Shown here one piece after another: positions 10,336-14,591 of a stretch of 14,591 nucleotides of DNA (position 1 is the first letter of the stretch; each line of letters opens with the position of its first letter). The stretch is from Candidatus Fibrimonadales bacterium (GTDB lineage Bacteria; Fibrobacterota; Fibrobacteria; Fibrobacterales; Fibrobacteraceae). A program made the translations under genes and the position numbers. The stretch is taken from positions 1 to 14,591 of the forward strand of contig WQSA01000042.1 in NCBI GenBank assembly GCA_009788135.1, in the 5' to 3' direction. The notes under the pieces are model-generated. The model was not told the origin of the DNA, did not search any database, and worked only from the letters and a program-made list of their open reading frames with translations.

Positions 10336-10628
10336 AAAGCCTCCTGTTTGAATTTGATTTTGCGAGCAACTTGCTTTTTTGCATTGTTTCTGCTCGCACG
10401 AATTGGTTTCCTGTCGTCTAATTCCGAAATAAATTTTTCCACGCCGTAATCGTGAATAGTCTCAATCATTTTATGCGCCGCCCAACCAGCTCTGCCAACC
10501 CTAGGCCGACCTTTCCAAGCAGCAACCTCATCTTTTTCAATATCCTCAAGCAATTCATCCACGCCATAATTATTAATGAACTCAAGAATTTCGTGCAAAA
10601 CCTTAAAATCAGGCTTATATTTAGGCAT
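10332..10628 (-). CDS. Small protein with duplicated YGV motif and basic tail, unknown function
   Basis: The 98-residue product begins at ATG 10628. A perfect GGAGG (10635-10639) sits 6 nt upstream, so I reject the longer in-frame start at 10655. Residues 14-32 and 54-72 are an internal duplication offset by 40 residues: both read roughly I/M-x-E-x-I-x-x-YGV followed by an acidic, helix-prone stretch. Between them is WKGRPRVGRAGW (38-49). The tail from 73 is basic (KPIRASRNNAKK and on), which would suit nucleic-acid or protein binding. The start overlaps the DUF5618-like gene by 8 nt, and the stop overlaps the fibro-slime start (ATGA). I do not recognise a named family. A partner or antitoxin-like role for the DUF5618-like protein is possible but unproven. 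Confidence 0.75.
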   Translation of the reverse strand: MPKYKPDFKVLHEILEFINNYGVDELLEDIEKDEVAAWKGRPRVGRAGWAAHKMIETIHDYGVEKFISELDDRKPIRASRNNAKKQVARKIKFKQEAL

Positions 10629-11058
10629 TTTGCACCTCCGGTCTAATTCTTTCAATAATTTCTTCAGCTAATTTAAAACCATCTTCTATAGTAGCAACTG
10701 AACGAATACAGTCATAATAACCGAGCAAATGAAGGGAGTCGTAAACATCATTATAATCATCCAAAAGCTTTTTATCCCTATTCATTAAATTCTTCCTGTA
10801 AAAATCCACCGATACGCCTTTTTTCCTGCCATGTTTATCGCTTTTGGGTAAATTCGCACACTTTAATTTAAGCCAAATATCCAAAGCCACAAGAACGCCT
10901 CTATATGCAATGCCACTCGCAGAACTAACATACTTGGTATCTTTAAAACGCCTACCTTCCTTACCAGCCTTCTTCAAAGTTTCTTTAGCATTATTCAAAT
11001 AGCGAATCGCCAGCGCATAGCCTTCCTTCTGCTCTTTGTTTTGCTCTTCTCTGGTCAT
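10621..11058 (-). CDS. DUF5618-like, helix-rich small protein (possibly HEPN-like)
   Basis: The 145-residue protein begins MTREEQ and has the pattern I associate with DUF5618 proteins of Bacteroidota: YALAIRYLNNAKETLKKAG (14-32), KYVSSASGIAYRGVLVALDI (43-61), FYRKNL (87-92), and LHLLGYYDC (109-117) followed by FKLAEEIIERI (128-138). The paired helices with A-rich repeats resemble HEPN-fold proteins, but the RNase motif Rx4-6H is not evident, so nuclease activity should not be assumed. AGGAG lies 4 nt before the ATG at 11058. It is the first gene after a gap with a terminator-like hairpin and a candidate promoter, and it overlaps the next gene by 8 nt. The family was recalled from sequence pattern and not searched. 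Confidence 0.7.
   Translation of the reverse strand: MTREEQNKEQKEGYALAIRYLNNAKETLKKAGKEGRRFKDTKYVSSASGIAYRGVLVALDIWLKLKCANLPKSDKHGRKKGVSVDFYRKNLMNRDKKLLDDYNDVYDSLHLLGYYDCIRSVATIEDGFKLAEEIIERIRPEVQNA
10635..10639 (-). promoter_or_regulatory. Ribosome binding site that decides the 98-residue gene start
   Basis: GGAGG on the minus strand, 6 nt before the ATG at 10628 and inside the end of the DUF5618-like gene. It makes the 98-codon reading much more likely than the 107-codon one from 10655. Confidence 0.7.
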
Positions 11059-11084
11059 AATTCTCCTATACGGACTAATCCCGC

Positions 11085-11112
11085 AATATAAATATAGATT
11101 TTTTTTTGCAAA
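11085..11112 (-). promoter_or_regulatory. Candidate sigma-70 promoter for the DUF5618 / 98-residue / fibro-slime unit
   Basis: On the minus strand TTTGCA (11107-11112) and TATATT (11085-11090) are 16 nt apart, with an A-tract in the spacer. The -10 would place the transcript start roughly 15-20 nt before the DUF5618-like ATG. The location downstream of a terminator-like hairpin fits a new unit, but AT-rich DNA yields such matches easily. Confidence 0.35.
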
Positions 11113-11120
11113 ACGTAAAG

Positions 11121-11155
11121 AAAAATTGCATTTTTGGACAAAAAATGCAATTTTT
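11121..11155 (-). terminator. AT-rich perfect hairpin after ftsH, probable (bidirectional) terminator
   Basis: Arms 11121-11135 and 11141-11155 are perfect 15-nt inverses around the 5-nt loop GGACA. Each arm has a central TTGCA/TGCAA flanked by A and T runs, so U-tracts end the stem in either direction. It is 27 nt beyond the ftsH stop codon and upstream of the next promoter candidate. The G+C content of the stem is very low for an intrinsic terminator, so a protein-binding palindrome is an alternative. Confidence 0.55.
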
Positions 11156-11182
11156 TGTGATTTTCAGGGTGATTTTTTGCAT

Positions 11183-13210
11183 TTATACCGGTTCGGGAGG
11201 CGGTTCTACCTTTTTTTGCTCCTGGGTTTCTCGCTCTTTTCTCTGCTGATATTGACGGCTTTTTTGCGTACTGGCCAGAGACTGGCCTTCAATTACCTTG
11301 TCTATCTCCTCGCGGTTCAAAACTTCGTGCTCAATAAGAGCCTCGCTCAAAGCATCCAGTTTTTCCCGGTTTTCCGCTAACATGCCGTTTACACGGTCAA
11401 CTTGAACTTGGATAATTTCGTTAACCGCATTGTCTATAAGCTCAGCGGTTTTTTCGCTCATCTCCTTTGGTTTGCTTATTTCGCGACCCAAAAAGATTTC
11501 ATCGTTGTTTTTGCTATAGGCTATTGGGCCAAGCTTTTCGCAAAAACCCCACTCGGTTACCATTTTTCTAGCAAGCTCGGAGGCCCGTGCAATGTCGTTT
11601 GCAGCCCCTGTGGTTTGCTTGCTGAACACCAATATTTGCGCCAGGCGGCCAGCCATCAGAATTGCTATCTGGTCTTCGGCAGCCTCTTTGCTCATGGAAA
11701 CTTTGTCGTTTTCCGGAAGGGAAAGGGTTACGCCAAGAGCTCTGCCTCTGGGAATTATAGTTAATTTGTGCAAAGGATCGGCATCTTTGCATAGAAGATT
11801 TATAAGAGCATGGCCCGCTTCGTGATAAGCTACCATCTTTTTATCCTCTTCGCTCATCAAAAGAGACTTTCTCTCCGCTCCCATCCAAAGCTTGTCCCTC
11901 GCTTCTTCAAAATCCAATTGGGTAACGGTGGGGTTGCCAAAACGCGCCGCCATAAGAGCAGCCTCGTTCACAAGGTTTTCCAAATCTGCGCCGGCAAGCC
12001 CGGGAGTTCCCTTTGCAACATCCCTTACATTTACCTCTTTGTCTAGCGGCACTTTGCGCTTTTCCAAGTGCACTCTCAAAATGGCTTCACGCCCAATCAA
12101 ATCAGGAAGGCCCACAACAACCTGCCTGTCAAAACGCCCGGGTCTAAGCAGCGCTTTGTCCAGAACATCCGGGCGGTTTGTGGCCGCAACCAGAATAACG
12201 CCTTCGTTGGGAGCAAAACCGTCCATTTCAACCAGCAACTGATTCAAAGTCTGCTCGCGCTCATCGTGGCCGCCGCCAAGCCCTGCGCCTCGCTGCCGGC
12301 CAACGGCATCAATTTCGTCTATGAACAAAATGCAGGGCGCATTCTTTTTTCCCGTTTCAAATAAATCGCGAACACGGCTTGCGCCAACGCCAACGAACAT
12401 CTCAACAAAATCCGAGCCGCTCATGCTGTAGAAATTGACGCCAGCCTCTCCGGCCACGGCTCTTGCCAGTAAAGTTTTTCCCGTGCCAGGAGGCCCAACC
12501 AGCAATACGCCTTTCGGAATGCGACCGCCGAGCTTGTCAAATTTTTTCGGGTCTTTCAAAAAAGAAACCAGTTCTTCCAAATCCGCTTTTGCCTCATCGC
12601 AACCCGCAACGTCTTTGAACGTGGTTTTGTTTTTATCGTTTCCAATAAGAATAGCTTTGCTTTTGCCAAAAGAAAACAAGCCTCGCCCTCCAAAGCCGCC
12701 CGCTTGCCTGGCCATCATAACCCAGAACAAAACCATAATCAGAAGCAGCGGCAAAAATGCAAACAGATGATTTATCCATGAACTATCGTCATGCAAAACA
12801 CGCACGGTTTTTCCAGTCTTTTCCCATTCCCTAACCGTAGAATCCGTAACATAAAGCATATACGAGCGGAACGGCTCTATATTTGAAGGTACCTGTTCTT
12901 TGCCAAAGAGACCCTGTTTTGAGTAAATTGGTTTTTCATTCGACGAGAGTCTGCGTTTGCCCTGTATTTCTATTCCGTCTGCAGTGGTGCGCAGGTTAAG
13001 GGTATCAATTCTGATGGCAGGGTTTTCCACCCATTCTATAAACTGCGTGCGGGAAATTTCTTTTACAGGATCTTCCGAATACAGCCTGAGCAGCACAACA
13101 GCAAGCAAGCACATGGCAGCGATAAAGAAAAAATTCTTAGACCGCATTGGCGGCATAGGCGGCAACGGTTTTTGGTTTTTAGGAGGCTCTGGAGGCGGCT
13201 GTTGAGACAT
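11183..13210 (-). CDS. ftsH: ATP-dependent zinc metalloprotease FtsH
   Basis: This 675-residue inner-membrane AAA+ protease degrades misassembled membrane proteins and some regulators. Two transmembrane helices (about 27-44 and 149-166) flank a periplasmic domain. The AAA module has Walker A GPPGTGKT (239-246), pore loop MFVGVG (271-276), Walker B ILFIDEID (294-301) and the second region of homology ATNRPDVLDKALLRPGRFDR (343-362). The peptidase has HEAGH (463-467) and the third zinc ligand D539 in TGAANDIARA. All catalytic residues are present. The segment AGRLAQILVF (520-529) is less conserved than the usual GGRxAEExxF. Both ends are proline-rich (residues 5-22 and 669-674), an unusual pair of tails. 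The ATG at 13210 lacks a clear Shine-Dalgarno sequence, and only 34 nt separate it from the repeat element, so its transcript either starts in or beyond that element or reads through from the barrel gene. Confidence 0.97.
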   Translation of the reverse strand: MSQQPPPEPPKNQKPLPPMPPMRSKNFFFIAAMCLLAVVLLRLYSEDPVKEISRTQFIEWVENPAIRIDTLNLRTTADGIEIQGKRRLSSNEKPIYSKQGLFGKEQVPSNIEPFRSYMLYVTDSTVREWEKTGKTVRVLHDDSSWINHLFAFLPLLLIMVLFWVMMARQAGGFGGRGLFSFGKSKAILIGNDKNKTTFKDVAGCDEAKADLEELVSFLKDPKKFDKLGGRIPKGVLLVGPPGTGKTLLARAVAGEAGVNFYSMSGSDFVEMFVGVGASRVRDLFETGKKNAPCILFIDEIDAVGRQRGAGLGGGHDEREQTLNQLLVEMDGFAPNEGVILVAATNRPDVLDKALLRPGRFDRQVVVGLPDLIGREAILRVHLEKRKVPLDKEVNVRDVAKGTPGLAGADLENLVNEAALMAARFGNPTVTQLDFEEARDKLWMGAERKSLLMSEEDKKMVAYHEAGHALINLLCKDADPLHKLTIIPRGRALGVTLSLPENDKVSMSKEAAEDQIAILMAGRLAQILVFSKQTTGAANDIARASELARKMVTEWGFCEKLGPIAYSKNNDEIFLGREISKPKEMSEKTAELIDNAVNEIIQVQVDRVNGMLAENREKLDALSEALIEHEVLNREEIDKVIEGQSLASTQKSRQYQQRKERETQEQKKVEPPPEPV

Positions 13211-13244
13211 TATGGGAATTTAGAAAACGCAGATTTCTTTGTTC

Positions 13245-13301
13245 AGTTGAAAGTGGAGAGTTGAAAGTGGAGAGTTGAAAGTGGAGAGTTGAAAGTGGAG
13301 A
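13245..13301. repeat. Tandem array of four 14-bp units at the ftsH-proximal end of element copy 2
   Basis: Four consecutive perfect copies of GTTGAAAGTGGAGA (13246-13301), preceded by an A. Each unit is two heptamers. They run directly into the GTTGAGA and GTGGAGA heptamers of the arm, giving twelve heptamers in a row. Perfect identity suggests recent expansion by slippage; the copy number may vary between strains. The array lies 34 nt before the ftsH start codon. Confidence 0.93.
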
Positions 13302-13397
13302 GTTGAGAGTGGAGAGTGGAGAGTGGAGAGTTAAAATTCACAAATTAATGCTTTTAAGTTTGCCTAACTCTCAACTCTCAACTCTCAATTCTCAACT
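13245..13397. repeat. Palindromic heptamer-arm element, copy 2 (153 bp, expanded)
   Basis: The core, 13301-13397, has 32-nt arms (13301-13332 and 13366-13397) matching at 28 of 32 positions. The arm layout is the same as in copy 1: A, four GTKGAGA-type heptamers, GTT. The 33-nt interior contains AAATTAATGCTTTT (13342-13355), 13 of 14 bases identical to the copy 1 motif, starting 9 nt after the arm (8 nt in copy 1). On the ftsH side the arm is lengthened by a tandem array (see separate entry). The element fills most of the 174-nt gap between the barrel gene and ftsH, and its distal arm carries the last codons and the TGA stop of the barrel gene. Confidence 0.87.
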
Positions 13398-14591
13398 AAA
13401 CCATGAAATATGATACCCATTTTAACCCATTTATCGCTATCATGAAAACCGGCGCCTGCATAAATACTTGCGTATTTGCTCAAAGAATAATTTGCTAAAA
13501 AGTCCATTAAAAATAATTTTTCCTCTTTGCCGCTCAGAATTTTTTGCTGGCTGCACTGGTCATGGTCGGAATAGACTGCGCACTCGCCTTGCCGCAAATA
13601 AGCTGTTTCCAATTCTGCGTTGAATTGTTTGTTTGCGGCGGTGTATTTCAAGTTCCACCATAAGTCTATGGCATCTGGGCCACGGCGATAGCCAAGAGGA
13701 TAGTCAACTATGTACATATCTGCGAAGTTTGGACTGCTCTGCTCGCGGAAATTGCTGTTGTAAATTTTTCTGCTGGTCATTTTTTGCAGAGGGACTTTGT
13801 TGTTGTTGTATTGCGGGTCGGTGCGAACAGCATCTATTCTGCTATCAAGCTCGCCATATATTCCAAGAGGTATTTTCTGCTTGTACCCAGCCAGGAATGC
13901 AAGCGTTGTGTAGCCCTTGTCGCCTTCTTTTTCTCCAACCGGGCTTTGAACGTCTTCTATAGCAAACTGCCAATAGAATTCGGAGTTTTTTATGGGTCTT
14001 AGGCCCGCTTCAAATGCCGTGCTCATTTTGCTGTAGCCATAGCTGAAATTGTTGTGCCAAGCGGTGAACGGAGAAAAGTCTCTGAACTCCAAATTCTTTC
14101 CGCCTATCAAGCTCTGCTCAATAACGGCAATGTAACCGTATTTGCCATCAATTCCAACTCTGTGCAAAAGAAGATTTTTTGACGGCTCCGTGTAAACTCT
14201 GCCTCTGGCGTTTGGAATGGCGTTGTTTACGTCGTGCTGTTTTTTTATTTCGCTTGAATCCAGCCAGGAGTTCAGGGAAGAGATTAAGAAATCGTATCTG
14301 GCTATGCCTGCGGAAAATTTCCAGTGAATTGCATCGTGGTGAGGAGCGCCGCCAAGAATTATCGTGTTCGGAGTTGGCACAAGCTCAGGTTTGAACCTGC
14401 CGAATTTTACAAAGCCTGCAGGGTTGTTCCACTGGCCCCAAGCCTGAGTGGGAACGTTTAAATCCAGCTCCGATGGGTCAAAGGTATATGTGCGTTTGTA
14501 AGAGTCTTGGTACCAGGCTTCCAAGTCTCGCCTTAGGGGAAATTCTGCGTGGATTATAAAATTGTCTTTGTAGTGCGCTCCGAGGCCCAGA
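13385..14591 (-). CDS. Outer-membrane beta-barrel protein, Wzi-like, 5' end beyond the window
   Basis: The reading frame stays open to the right edge. The TTG at 14524 is an internal leucine codon, because the frame continues upstream with sensible barrel sequence (GAHYKDNFIIHAEFPL). About 401 codons are visible. Alternating polar/hydrophobic strands with aromatic girdles suggest an outer-membrane barrel. The order of segments (VGIDGKYGYIAVIEQSLIGG, then FSPFTAWHNNF, then AGLRPIKNSEFYWQFAIEDV) recalls the Wzi capsule-assembly family, in which the protein helps attach surface polysaccharide. That assignment is by pattern only. A generic barrel of unknown role is the alternative. The C-terminus, GIIFHGLVEN, ends in a TGA supplied by repeat element copy 2; the last three codons (V, E, N) lie wholly in the element, so the native C-terminus may have been a little different. 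Confidence 0.72.
   Translation of the reverse strand, partial: LGLGAHYKDNFIIHAEFPLRRDLEAWYQDSYKRTYTFDPSELDLNVPTQAWGQWNNPAGFVKFGRFKPELVPTPNTIILGGAPHHDAIHWKFSAGIARYDFLISSLNSWLDSSEIKKQHDVNNAIPNARGRVYTEPSKNLLLHRVGIDGKYGYIAVIEQSLIGGKNLEFRDFSPFTAWHNNFSYGYSKMSTAFEAGLRPIKNSEFYWQFAIEDVQSPVGEKEGDKGYTTLAFLAGYKQKIPLGIYGELDSRIDAVRTDPQYNNNKVPLQKMTSRKIYNSNFREQSSPNFADMYIVDYPLGYRRGPDAIDLWWNLKYTAANKQFNAELETAYLRQGECAVYSDHDQCSQQKILSGKEEKLFLMDFLANYSLSKYASIYAGAGFHDSDKWVKMGIIFHGLVEN

Noticed and set aside
10629..10655. Longer start at 10655 for the 98-residue protein
   Set aside because: It would enlarge the overlap with the DUF5618-like gene; the GGAGG at 10635-10639 is correctly placed for the ATG at 10628.
10621..11058. 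Active HEPN ribonuclease toxin
   Set aside because: The fold resemblance is only by pattern and the Rx4-6H motif is not evident, so I left the function open.
13245..13397. CRISPR array or encoded repeat protein in the heptamer region
   Set aside because: Units are 7 or 14 bp in direct tandem with no unique spacers. Open frames through the array have no start signal or continuation, and the second arm is inverted.
13385..14524. Barrel gene starting at the TTG at 14524
   Set aside because: The frame remains open upstream to the window edge and continues with plausible barrel sequence, so the gene is partial and the TTG is an internal leucine codon.

Overview
The window looks like a chromosomal piece of a member of the Fibrobacterota, probably a gut or rumen Fibrobacter relative. 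The main evidence is a 1613-residue secreted protein with a recognisable fibro-slime/PA14-type domain. Supporting signs are a serine-linkered lipoprotein, 'DxNGDGxxDSLYI'-type calcium-binding-like motifs, and a protein with a C-terminal sorting domain of the type IX secretion (T9SS) kind, as used in the Fibrobacterota/Bacteroidota group. All genes I can support are on the minus strand, so transcription runs from right to left.

Layout in order of transcription. The right edge (13385-14591) carries the 3' part of an outer-membrane beta-barrel gene resembling the Wzi capsule-assembly family; it runs off the window. Next comes an intergenic palindromic repeat element (13245-13397), then an intact ftsH (11183-13210) followed by an AT-rich terminator-like hairpin. 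A new unit starts with a possible promoter near 11085-11112: a DUF5618-like gene (10621-11058), a 98-residue unknown protein with an internal duplication (10332-10628), and the fibro-slime giant (5494-10335). These three overlap at their junctions and are probably translationally coupled. A 13-bp stem hairpin (5451-5482) closes this unit.

The second unit is a lipoprotein gene (4403-5407), a pilB/gspE-type secretion ATPase gene (2490-4403, 1-nt overlap with the lipoprotein gene), a second copy of the palindromic element (2371-2491), a T9SS-exported M6-peptidase-like protein (138-2468) and, at the left edge, the first 28 codons of an ExbD/TolR gene (1-84).

The theme of the window is the cell envelope and surface: adhesin, pilus or type II secretion motor, lipoprotein, T9SS cargo, Ton/Tol-type energy transducer, barrel, and FtsH for membrane-protein quality control. 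Three observations stand out. (1) Two copies of a non-coding element have 32-nt imperfect inverted arms made of heptamers, A(GTKGAGA)4GTT, and a shared internal motif AAnTTAATGCTTTT. One copy supplies the start codon, a Shine-Dalgarno-like sequence and the first 33 codons of the M6-like gene. The other supplies the stop codon of the barrel gene. (2) The M6-like protein keeps the family architecture, but its zinc motif HExxH is replaced by SQIGR, so it should be a pseudopeptidase. (3) A DUF5618/small-protein pair is translationally coupled to the giant adhesin gene.

No tRNA, rRNA, CRISPR array or transposase gene was seen.
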